A DNA stretch of 8,235 bases, taken from Bacteriovoracaceae bacterium UBA2428 (GTDB taxonomy: Bacteria; Bdellovibrionota; UBA2428). Below are positions 1 through 7,437 of this stretch, piece by piece. The notes beneath the pieces were generated by a model, which was not told where the DNA came from, did not search any database, and was given only the letters and a program-made list of their open reading frames with translations. Positions within the stretch are counted from its first letter, which is position 1, and the number at the start of each line of letters is the position of its first letter. Where the stretch lies: positions 470 through 8,704 of the forward strand of contig DDRA01000056.1 in the NCBI GenBank assembly GCA_002343545.1. The letters are read 5' to 3'. Position numbers and translations under genes: made by a program.

Positions 1-620
1 TAGAAGAAGATGCCTTCCATGATGACGTAGAAGCCGATGAGGTTGTCGAGGAAGCCTTGGGCGCCCTTGAACGACTCGGTTTCGAAGTTCGGATCGAGAA
101 GGTTCTTCGTCAGGTTGAGCTCGAAGGCATCCTTGTTATGGATGCTCGGGATCTCGCGGTACATGTTGAAGACTTCGCCCTCGTCGAGGCCGAGCGATTC
201 CACGATGTACTGATAGGCGTGCGTATGGAGCGCCTCTTCGAAAGCCTGGCGCAGCAGGTACTGGCGCGCTTCGGGGTTCGTGAGGTGCTTGTACACCGCG
301 AGCACGAGGTTGTTCGCGACGAGCGAGTCCGCCGTCGAGAAGAAGCCGAGGTTGCGCTTGATGACGCGACGTTCGTCTTCGCTCAGTTGATTGGACTTCC
401 AGAGCTCGATGTCGCGAGCCATGGAGATTTCTTGCGGCATCCAATGGTTCGCGCAAGCGTCGAGGTAGTGTTGCCACGCCCACTGGTACTTGATCGGGAC
501 GAGCTGGTTGAGGTCGGCGCGGCAGTTGATGAGCTTTTTCTCATCGACCTGGATGCGCGAAGACTTGCCCAGTTCGAGCATGCTTTGTTGGGCGGACTCG
601 AGAACGCCAAGGGTAGACAT
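1..620 (-). CDS. nrdB: Ribonucleoside-diphosphate reductase, beta (R2) subunit, 3' end outside window
   Basis: This is the radical-generating small subunit of class I ribonucleotide reductase. It houses the dimetal-tyrosyl cofactor that starts reduction of ribonucleotides on NrdA in the cytoplasm. The first 206 residues are visible; the rest lies beyond the left edge. Metal ligands are readable at D98, E129, H132 (in [10 protein letters not shown]) and E202 (in FYVIMEG). The radical tyrosine is Y136, four residues after H132, as Y122 follows H118 in E. coli. The D98-E129 spacing of 31 matches E. coli, and the E129-E202 spacing of 73 matches the chlamydial R2, as I remember both. Unlike Chlamydia (Glu first ligand, Phe at the radical site), Asp and Tyr are kept, so a conventional class Ia enzyme is expected. 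The start at 620 has an AAGGAG-type ribosome site. The gene lies 28 bases after nrdA on the same strand, an operon. Confidence 0.96.
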   Translation of the reverse strand, partial: MSTLGVLESAQQSMLELGKSSRIQVDEKKLINCRADLNQLVPIKYQWAWQHYLDACANHWMPQEISMARDIELWKSNQLSEDERRVIKRNLGFFSTADSLVANNLVLAVYKHLTNPEARQYLLRQAFEEALHTHAYQYIVESLGLDEGEVFNMYREIPSIHNKDAFELNLTKNLLDPNFETESFKGAQGFLDNLIGFYVIMEGIFF

Positions 621-648
621 GTTCTCTCCTTTTCCTTCGGGCCCCGCC

Positions 649-3246
<2,598 letters not shown>

Positions 3247-3273
3247 GGTCTTCCTCCCTAGTCGACTACCGAC

Positions 3274-3296
3274 AAAACGCGCCTCTTTGAGACGCG
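3274..3296 (-). terminator. Hairpin with T-tract in the nrdA leader (attenuator candidate)
   Basis: Read on the minus strand, CGCGTCTC (3296-3289) and GAGGCGCG (3285-3278) pair over 8 positions, with one G-U wobble and an AAA loop, and are followed directly by TTTT (3277-3274). The wobble is a mismatch on the opposite strand, so the hairpin is built for leftward transcription. It ends 27 bases before the nrdA start codon, so it is probably an attenuator rather than the end of the upstream gene, which stops more than 500 bases away. The T-tract is short, so termination may be partial. Confidence 0.45.
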
Positions 3297-3298
3297 CT

Positions 3299-3360
3299 GC
3301 AAAAACTTTCGAACCCCATCCATTGGGACCCTTGATTTTTGCTTGTCCTGTCGAGGTCCC
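3299..3360 (-). repeat. Crossing inverted repeats in the nrdA leader
   Basis: Two inverted repeats overlap in the nrdA leader. The first has 7-base arms GCAAAAA/TTTTTGC at 3342-3336 and 3305-3299 (minus strand). The second has 6-base arms GGGACC/GGTCCC at 3360-3355 and 3330-3325. The arms cross, so they can form only alternately or as a pseudoknot. The near arm of the first abuts the terminator-like hairpin. This is the geometry of a leader that switches folds, but no known riboswitch is recognised. Confidence 0.35.
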
Positions 3361-3391
3361 TCCCCAGGTTCCTCGATGCCCCTAGACGTCA

Positions 3392-3397
3392 ATTATC
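3392..3397 (-). promoter_or_regulatory. Candidate -10 element for nrdA
   Basis: On the minus strand the hexamer reads GATAAT, five of six matches to TATAAT, and gives a leader of about 140 bases. No good -35 lies at 16-18 bases; the nearest, TTGTTC at 3416-3411, is only 13 bases away. The element sits between the arms of an imperfect inverted repeat (CTAGACGT at 3382-3389, ACATCTAG at 3399-3406), and overlaps a candidate NrdR box, so it may be an activated or repressed promoter. Confidence 0.35.
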
Positions 3398-3409
3398 AAC
3401 ATCTAGTGC
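3394..3409 (-). promoter_or_regulatory. Candidate NrdR box 1
   Basis: Read on the minus strand this contains CACTAGATGTTG. Against the 16-base NrdR palindrome as I know it (acaCwAtATaTwGtgt), every strongly conserved position (C, A, A, T, T, G and both w) matches. NrdR is the repressor that senses ATP/dATP and controls ribonucleotide reductase genes. The site overlaps the candidate -10 of nrdA, where a repressor would act. Confidence 0.45.
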
Positions 3410-3426
3410 CGAACAAGCTTAGGATC

Positions 3427-3442
3427 ACACAACTAATAGAAA
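3427..3442 (+). promoter_or_regulatory. Candidate NrdR box 2
   Basis: The sequence ACACAACTAATAGA matches the outer positions of the NrdR palindrome on both arms (ACAC at the left; T, w and G at the right) but has TA instead of AT at the centre. It lies 17 bases from box 1, centre to centre 33. NrdR boxes usually occur in pairs separated by about 15-16 bases, so spacing is close but not exact. Weaker than box 1. Confidence 0.3.
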
Positions 3443-3707
3443 CAGGCAATACCCTATATGGTCACGTAGGGTCACTTGGCAAAAGGCTTGAAAGCCTTGG
3501 GATTTCTCCCGTTCGACCAAGATCACGTGAGCCTTTTGGGCCGTTTTCTTTGTTGTGGATCCCCCGTCCGAAGCTCCCACGGCCCTTCACGAGAAGAGAC
3601 ACGAATGCGCTCGGACCTAGGTGCATTTAGGGAATTCGGTGGCCAAAAAAAAGGGCTTTTCCGAAAATCTGCTGTCAAGGCAGACGACCCTAGGGCGCGA
3701 AATAATC

Positions 3708-3784
3708 TTATTCACATCCATGTAAGGATGAGGTCACGAAAATCATCGCAATCCACAGAGTCACCCACAGGGCCCTGTGCATAA
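3708..3784. promoter_or_regulatory. Cluster of DnaA-box-like sites
   Basis: Two sites match TTATNCACA fully: TTATTCACA at 3708-3716 (plus) and TTATGCACA at 3784-3776 (minus). Between them are CAATCCACA at 3749-3757 and TCACCCACA at 3761-3769, each 7 of 9 against TTATCCACA. A further 7/9 match, GGATCCACA, is on the minus strand at 3562-3554. DnaA starts replication at such clusters and also regulates nrdAB in E. coli through upstream boxes. The cluster is about 460-540 bases upstream of nrdA. An origin or a DnaA-titrating site is also possible, but no origin-linked gene such as dnaA or dnaN is in the window. Confidence 0.4.
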
Positions 3785-3788
3785 GTGT

Positions 3789-3803
3789 CGATGCAGCGCA
3801 TCG
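3789..3803 (-). terminator. Stem-loop after the prodomain-like gene
   Basis: CGATGC (3789-3794) and GCATCG (3798-3803) form a perfect 6-base stem with a 3-base loop, starting 7 bases after the stop codon of the minus-strand gene. There is no T-tract on the minus side, so this would be a weak or factor-dependent 3' end or an mRNA-stabilising hairpin. Confidence 0.3.
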
Positions 3804-3810
3804 CCTATTT

Positions 3811-4446
3811 TCAATCGCGCAGCGCAATATCGTCGCGGTCGACGCGCTCAAAAAGATCCGAGCGCGTTTTCAGCAACGCGAGGACCTCTTGGTAGCGCTC
3901 GGGTCGCTCCGATTCGAAGGCCACGAGGATGAGGCGCTGTCCGGGCAAGCGCTTGCGGAGCCGGAGCGAATGCTCGCGCAAAAAGGCGTCGACTTCCCCT
4001 TCGCGTCGCGCGCTCGCGAGCTTCACGAGCATGTGGTCGGCCACGTACACCGAGCGCAGTCTCGTCGTGCCGTCGCCGCGGATCTCGTCTTCGACGCGGA
4101 CGAGCGGAAACTTAAAGCGCGTTTCGAGGATGCGCTCGCGCCGAAGCACGCCACCGATCTTGTCTTCGCGGGCCCAAATCTCCTTGGCGTCCGAGGCGAG
4201 GCGCTTCCAGGCTTCCGGCACCGGGAAGGTCTCGTCGACGGGGATCTTCGCTTCGCCGCTTTTCGGAGCCGAGGTCGGGCGACTCCGCTCGTCGCCGTTC
4301 GGCGCCTCCGCGCTCCCGAGCTTCGGGGCCGAAGGTGCCACGTTCTCGACGGGCGCGCGCGGCGGGGGGCTGGCTTCGAACGAGCTCAACCCGAGGCCGA
4401 GCCCGAATCCGATGACGACGGTACCGATGAGCGTCTTGTTCCCCAT
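3811..4446 (-). CDS. Membrane-anchored protein with stand-alone subtilase prodomain-like region
   Basis: A 211-residue protein. Residues 5-22 are a hydrophobic, Gly-rich segment, either an uncleaved anchor or a signal peptide. Residues about 24-68 are a Pro/Ser/Ala-rich linker. From about residue 98 the sequence has the layout of the N-terminal prodomain of S8 proteases of the fervidolysin type: a strand FKFPLVRVEDEI (111-122), YVADHMLVKL (134-143), a helix and strand EVDAFLREHSLRLRKRLPGQ (151-170), LILVAF (172-177), then a helix and terminal FERVDRDDI (199-207). In that family these segments precede the catalytic domain in one chain, but here the protein stops at D211. The start is 4 bases after the protease stop codon, with little ribosome-site sequence, suggesting translational coupling. 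I infer a periplasmic folding helper or inhibitor of the upstream protease. The alternative is a protein of unknown function with chance resemblance. Confidence 0.85.
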   Translation of the reverse strand: MGNKTLIGTVVIGFGLGLGLSSFEASPPPRAPVENVAPSAPKLGSAEAPNGDERSRPTSAPKSGEAKIPVDETFPVPEAWKRLASDAKEIWAREDKIGGVLRRERILETRFKFPLVRVEDEIRGDGTTRLRSVYVADHMLVKLASARREGEVDAFLREHSLRLRKRLPGQRLILVAFESERPERYQEVLALLKTRSDLFERVDRDDIALRD

Positions 4447-4450
4447 GGAT

Positions 4451-5701
4451 CTACGGACCGATGTTCGTCGTTTCCTCTCTCAGCAATCGGCCGTTGGCGA
4501 CGCCGCCGTTCAGGGCCGGCGAGTTCTGGGCTTCGCGGAGCAGCTGCTCGCGGGCTTCGCTTTGACTGAAGGCGGGATGTCGCGACCAGAGCCGCGAGAG
4601 CGCGCCCGAGACGAGCGGCGCCGAGACGGAGGTTCCGCTCAAGGAATCGCGCCGGGCGCGGAAGCGCCCGGCGTCGCGCATACCCGGCGTCACGATCGTC
4701 GGGAAGGTGCTCTCGATGTACTCCCCGGGGGCCGCGATATCGACTTGCGCCGTTCCGTAGTTCGAGAACGAGGAGAGTCGCGCGGCGTCGTTCGTCGCGG
4801 CGACGGTCAGGATATTCGCGTTCGTCGCGGAAGCCGGGAAGATGGGAAAACGCTCGAGGTCCTGTCCGTAGTTGCCCGCGGCCGCCACGAGCGAGACGCC
4901 CGCCGATTCGATGTAGGCGAGCGTTTCGGCCAAGGGCGCGGGCAGCTTGGTGCCCGTCATGCGCGCGCCGAACGAGGCGTTGATGACCTGGGCGCCCGCG
5001 TCCACGGCGTAGCGGAGCGAGGCGACGATGTCCGAAGAGGTCGTCACGCCGTAGGCGTCGAAGAGCTTGACGGGCAGGAGCGAGATGGCCTCTTGGCACT
5101 CGCTCTCCGAGGCGGGCCTGCGCCCTTCCTTGCTCGCGACGCCGGCGGCGGCGCCCGCGACGTGCGTGCCGTGGTAGTTGTCGTCGTTGGGTTGGGCGTT
5201 GTCGTGCGCGAAGTTCCAGCCGACGACGTCGTCGACGTAGCCGTTGCCGTCGTCGTCGATGCCGTTATCCGGAATTTCCTTGGGGTTCTTCCAGATGCGG
5301 CCCGCGAGATCGGGGTGGGAAAGGTCGATGCCCGAGTCGACGATCGCGAGCGTCAGCGCCGCGCAGGCGCCGTCGCTCGGAAGCTTCGGTTCGGTCTTCA
5401 CGACGACGACGGACTCGCGGCCCTCGGCGTCGCGGATGCGCAGGTAGCTCGTCGACGGCGTGTTCGGCGCCACGAATTGCCTCGTCTCCGAGGACACGAG
5501 ACCCGAGCCTTGGATGACTTCGAAAGTATAGGGAGGCTGGCCTTGGATGTCGAAGGCGAGCGCCTGCTGGGTCTTGAGCGTCGCCTCCGAGGGCGACACC
5601 GCGAGGGAGCCCGTCGAGCGGACCCCCGCGCACCCCGCGAGCGCGAGGCCAAGGACGACGGCGAGAGTGACCCTTGGCGGCGACACGAAGAAGGCTTCCA
5701 T
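4451..5701 (-). CDS. Lipoprotein subtilisin-like serine protease (S8 family)
   Basis: A 416-residue secreted peptidase. The N-terminus is a lipoprotein signal with lipobox LALAGC, the lipid-modified cysteine being C24. Residues about 32-104 look like a bacterial Ig-like domain (motif GQPPYTFEV at 54-62), not a prodomain. The peptidase domain spans about 115-410: catalytic D122 in IVDSGIDLSHPDL, H177 in NYHGTHVAG, oxyanion N277 in AAAGN, and S358 in SGTSVSAP. A DNGIDDDGNGYVDD stretch (145-158) is a likely calcium-binding insert. All catalytic residues are intact, so it should be active at the cell envelope. The ATG at 5701 has AAGGGG directly against it, with no spacing; a GTG at 5686 gives MSPPRVTLAVV and a GGAAG eight bases upstream, and may be the true start. 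Either keeps the signal peptide. It is followed 4 bases later by the prodomain-like gene. Confidence 0.93.
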   Translation of the reverse strand: MEAFFVSPPRVTLAVVLGLALAGCAGVRSTGSLAVSPSEATLKTQQALAFDIQGQPPYTFEVIQGSGLVSSETRQFVAPNTPSTSYLRIRDAEGRESVVVVKTEPKLPSDGACAALTLAIVDSGIDLSHPDLAGRIWKNPKEIPDNGIDDDGNGYVDDVVGWNFAHDNAQPNDDNYHGTHVAGAAAGVASKEGRRPASESECQEAISLLPVKLFDAYGVTTSSDIVASLRYAVDAGAQVINASFGARMTGTKLPAPLAETLAYIESAGVSLVAAAGNYGQDLERFPIFPASATNANILTVAATNDAARLSSFSNYGTAQVDIAAPGEYIESTFPTIVTPGMRDAGRFRARRDSLSGTSVSAPLVSGALSRLWSRHPAFSQSEAREQLLREAQNSPALNGGVANGRLLREETTNIGP

Positions 5702-5715
5702 CCCCTTCAGGTTCG

Positions 5716-5727
5716 CCCGACGTCGGG
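5716..5727. promoter_or_regulatory. Perfect 12-base palindrome upstream of the protease
   Basis: CCCGACGTCGGG is an exact palindrome starting 15 bases upstream of the protease ATG, in the 126-base gap between two divergent genes. It may be an operator for a dimeric regulator or a small hairpin in the protease leader. No known operator is recognised. Confidence 0.3.
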
Positions 5728-5755
5728 GGCCGGACGAGTAAAGCTTGGGGGAGTC

Positions 5756-5774
5756 TTCGGTGAGGATTCGGTGA
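5756..5774 (+). repeat. Direct repeat TTCGGTGA with 11-base period
   Basis: TTCGGTGA occurs at 5756-5763 and again at 5767-5774, three bases between, so the copies fall on the same face of the helix. Such tandem half-sites are typical of response-regulator binding. They lie in the shared control region of the protease and PilZ genes. Chance recurrence in a short GC-rich region cannot be excluded. Confidence 0.35.
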
Positions 5775-5827
5775 AGATCGCGCCCGGCGCGAGCTTGAGC
5801 TTTCGCCTTCGGAAAGGGAACGTTAGA

Positions 5828-6559
5828 ATGAGCACGGTGACGACTACCTCGCCGGCTCCGGGATACCGCCAACGCCCCTTGGGTACCTACGTGCTCGCGA
5901 TCGCGTTCATCCTGGCGCCGCTGCTCAGCCTTTACGGCGAGCTCTGGTCCGTCGGCTTGGGGCACCCCCGTCACTTCGCGGCTTGGGGGCCGTGGCTCCG
6001 CGAGATCTCGATGGTCGCGTGGGTCGTGCTGGGCGCCGTCTTCGTTTCGGGGTGGAGCCTGCTCTTCGTGCGCAGCTCGTCGCTGCATTTGACGATGCTT
6101 GCGCTCGGGCTCGTGCTCGCCCATAACCTGACGCTTTGGAACCGCAGCCCCGATTCGGGGGCTTTCCGTTTGGTACTCATGACGGTCGTCACGCTGACCG
6201 TGATGGCCGTCTTCTGGCGGGCCGAGTTTCGGCGGCCCTACATGGAGCCGCGCCTGCGCTGGTGGGAGACGGCGCCGCGCTTTCGCGTCGACCTTCCGGT
6301 GAGGGTGGGGAGCGTCGAGACGCGCCTCCTGGACATCTCGAGGACCGGCGCGCTCGTCGAGGGAGGGCTCGAAGCCGAGGCGGGTAGCCGCGTGCGTTTG
6401 GCCTTCAAGGATTTCGAAGTGCCGGCCGTCGTCGTGCGGGTCGCGATGAACCACGCGACGGGACTGCAGTTCAAGGACGTGACCTGGTCGGAGCGTCGCG
6501 CCCTGAAGGCTTACCTCCGGGCGCTCGAAAAAGATCCGACGCGCGTCGGCGCTCGCTGA
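5828..6559 (+). CDS. Four-helix membrane protein with C-terminal PilZ domain
   Basis: A 243-residue inner-membrane protein. Four hydrophobic segments are visible at about 19-41, 60-81, 87-104 and 112-130, followed by the positively charged WRAEFRRPYMEPRLR, which puts the C-terminus in the cytoplasm. Residues about 147-232 form a PilZ domain, the c-di-GMP receptor fold: RFRVDLPVRV at 151-160, the DxSxxG motif DISRTG at 169-174, and VRVAMNHATGLQF at 203-215. The canonical RxxxR is incomplete: R151 fits the second Arg, but position 147 is Glu, so ligand binding may be weakened or lost. The start at 5828 has AAGGGAA about eight bases upstream; the same frame is open far upstream only because it runs antisense to the protease. 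It is transcribed divergently from the protease. The output is unknown; motility, adhesion or envelope control are typical of the family. Confidence 0.9.
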   Translation: MSTVTTTSPAPGYRQRPLGTYVLAIAFILAPLLSLYGELWSVGLGHPRHFAAWGPWLREISMVAWVVLGAVFVSGWSLLFVRSSSLHLTMLALGLVLAHNLTLWNRSPDSGAFRLVLMTVVTLTVMAVFWRAEFRRPYMEPRLRWWETAPRFRVDLPVRVGSVETRLLDISRTGALVEGGLEAEAGSRVRLAFKDFEVPAVVVRVAMNHATGLQFKDVTWSERRALKAYLRALEKDPTRVGAR

Positions 6560-6581
6560 CGGCGCGGGGGCCCGCGCCGTC
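6558..6581. terminator. Strong hairpin between convergent genes
   Basis: GACGGCGCGG (6558-6567) and CCGCGCCGTC (6572-6581) pair perfectly over 10 bases around a GGGC loop. The stem begins inside the TGA stop of the PilZ gene and ends 8 bases before the stop of the convergent barrel gene, so it could block transcription from both sides. Neither side has a clear T-tract, so it is not a textbook intrinsic terminator. Confidence 0.55.
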
Positions 6582-6588
6582 GCAAAGC

Positions 6589-7056
6589 CTAAAAGTAGTA
6601 ACGGCCGCCAATGCCGCCCGTCACGCTGAGGTCCGTCGCGGGAATGAGCCAGGCGCCCAACCCCAATTCCACGAAGACCTCGATCGGGGCCGAGCGGAAG
6701 GTGTGGCCCAAGCCCACGGGCACGCGCACCGCGAGGGCCGCGCCGTCGGAATGGGCGCCGACGCCGGCGCCGAGGCCGAAGTGCAAGTCGAAGGGCGCGC
6801 CCTCGATCTGGAAGAGTCCGCGCTTATAGAAAAGATAATCCGCGTGGCCGTAGAAGCCGCCGCCCTTGCCGAGCGACCAGGCCGCGAGCAAGGCGATCGA
6901 GCGGGCTTCCGAGAACTTGATGTTCGCCGTGACGCCGACGGGCTCGCCCACGAAGAGACCGAGACCAAAGGGGCCGCCCTGCGCCGAGGCGACCGGCGTC
7001 GAAGCGAGCGTGACGGCCAAGCATCCGGCCGCGAACCAAGGGCGTAAGTTTTTCAA
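6589..7056 (-). CDS. Small outer-membrane beta-barrel-like protein (DUF3996-like)
   Basis: A 155-residue secreted protein. It has a clear cleavable signal peptide (residues 1-25, MKNLRPWFAAGCLAVTLA then ASA at 23-25, with cleavage before Q26). The mature part is a run of short amphipathic strands broken by Gly turns: FGLGLFVGEPVGVTANIKF, a GGGFYGHADYLF strand (66-77), LHFGLGAGVGAH, and a final GGRYYF ending in Phe, the usual signal for barrel insertion by BAM. The pattern of GEPVG near the start and HADYLF in the middle resembles DUF3996 proteins of spirochaetes and Bdellovibrio relatives, recalled rather than searched. The start is TTG at 7056, since no ATG or GTG fits before the signal; GAGGAGG lies about four bases upstream, a tight spacing. 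It lies 131 bases downstream of the tRNA gene on the same strand. The function is unknown. Confidence 0.88.
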   Translation of the reverse strand: MKNLRPWFAAGCLAVTLASTPVASAQGGPFGLGLFVGEPVGVTANIKFSEARSIALLAAWSLGKGGGFYGHADYLFYKRGLFQIEGAPFDLHFGLGAGVGAHSDGAALAVRVPVGLGHTFRSAPIEVFVELGLGAWLIPATDLSVTGGIGGRYYF

Positions 7057-7066
7057 GCGTCCTCCT

Positions 7067-7096
7067 CGGCCGGGAAGCGATGGGGCCGGCCGGGAA
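7067..7096. repeat. Direct repeat CGGCCGGGAA, 20-base period
   Basis: CGGCCGGGAA occurs at 7067-7076 and 7087-7096, exactly 20 bases apart, in the leader of the barrel-protein gene. Two helical turns of spacing could suit a dimeric regulator, but the sequence is so GC-rich that chance is a fair explanation. Confidence 0.25.
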
Positions 7097-7187
7097 AAAT
7101 GCTAGTCCAGAGCAAGCTCTACGTCGCGCGCGAGTTCTTCGCAAAGCGCTAATAAAAACGATTTCTTAGCTTTAGGAGGGTAAAAAC

Positions 7188-7261
7188 TGGAGGCGGCACC
7201 CGGATTTGAACCGGGGGTGAAGCTTTTGCAGAGCCTTGCCTTACCACTTGGCTATGCCGCC
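7188..7261 (-). tRNA. tRNA-Cys (anticodon GCA)
   Basis: Read on the minus strand, a full cloverleaf is visible. The acceptor stem is GGCGGCA/TGCCGCC, with discriminator T (U73, the identity base of tRNA-Cys) and an encoded CCA at 7190-7188. The D arm contains AGTGGTAA, the anticodon loop is CTGCAAA with GCA at 7229-7227, and the T arm is CCCGG-TTCAAAT-CCGGG. It reads cysteine codons UGC and UGU. No integrase or duplicated tRNA end is seen nearby, so there is no sign that it serves as an attachment site here. Confidence 0.97.
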
Positions 7262-7279
7262 GAAAATTTGATTCTAGTG

Positions 7280-7308
7280 ATCCTAGTCGGCCCCTCCCGC
7301 TTTCGCAA
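7280..7308 (-). promoter_or_regulatory. Candidate promoter of tRNA-Cys
   Basis: On the minus strand, TTGCGA (7308-7303) and TAGGAT (7285-7280) are separated by exactly 17 bases, giving a start about 12 bases before the mature tRNA. Each hexamer matches the sigma-70 consensus at four positions. A second -10-like hexamer, TAGAAT (7276-7271), has no -35 partner. Confidence 0.4.
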
Positions 7309-7424
7309 GGTTCCTTGGTTTTCGCGGGTCGAAAACGAAAATTTTGCGAGTGACCTTGACCTTGGCTTCGCGGCTTCCAAATTGCAGGCGAACGGAGTGG
7401 TGAGCCCGAAAAAAACGGGGTAGG

Positions 7425-7437
7425 AGAGTCGAACTCT
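7425..7437 (+). promoter_or_regulatory. Hairpin covering the FmdB-gene ribosome-binding site
   Basis: AGAGT (7425-7429) and ACTCT (7433-7437) form a 5-base stem around CGA, ending at the base before the ATG at 7438. The ribosome-binding sequence AGGAGAG (7422-7428) lies largely in the left arm. The stem is short and likely labile, so it could reduce translation at low temperature. This is an inference from the fold alone. Confidence 0.3.

Larger units (their letters stand above)
3247..3810. other. 564-base noncoding region upstream of nrdA
   Basis: No convincing gene lies here: the short open frames on the plus strand have no family-like sequence, no good ribosome site and overlap one another. 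The stretch is visibly less GC-rich than the flanking genes. Because the gene to its right ends at 3811 and nrdA starts at 3246, only nrdA needs a promoter here, and 564 bases is long for that. It holds a leader hairpin (3274-3296), crossing inverted repeats (3299-3342 and 3325-3360), a candidate -10 element and NrdR boxes (3392-3442), a 7-base-arm palindrome at 3483-3498 (AAGGCTT/AAGCCTT, two bases between) and a DnaA-box-like cluster at 3708-3784. A small RNA or an origin function is possible but not shown. Confidence 0.7.

Noticed and set aside
3501..3530. GTTCGA motif resembling a tRNA T-loop
   Set aside because: The flanking bases do not pair as a T stem and no acceptor or anticodon arm can be found.
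3343..3784. Two overlapping short plus-strand open frames upstream of nrdA
   Set aside because: They have no family-like sequence or good ribosome site, and the region is better explained as regulatory DNA.
3929..5827. Upstream extension of the PilZ reading frame by over 600 codons
   Set aside because: The extension runs antisense to the protease and prodomain genes and is Arg-rich and low-complexity. The ATG at 5828 has a proper ribosome site and begins directly before the first membrane segment.
5702..6454. N-terminal extension of the protease frame by about 250 residues
   Set aside because: It overlaps the PilZ gene antisense and would place the clear lipoprotein signal in the middle of the protein.
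7188..7261. tRNA gene as an integration site for a mobile element
   Set aside because: No integrase, no repeated tRNA 3' end and no change of base composition is seen around it; neighbours look like core genes.
7356..7384. TTGACC as -35 of a promoter for the FmdB-groESL genes
   Set aside because: The -35 is good, but the hexamers at 16-18 bases (CAAATT, AAATTG) match the -10 consensus too poorly to call a promoter.
7405..7419. CCCG-A7-CGGG inverted repeat before the FmdB gene
   Set aside because: Only 4-base arms around a homopolymer loop and no T-tract, so it is not supported as a terminator or operator.
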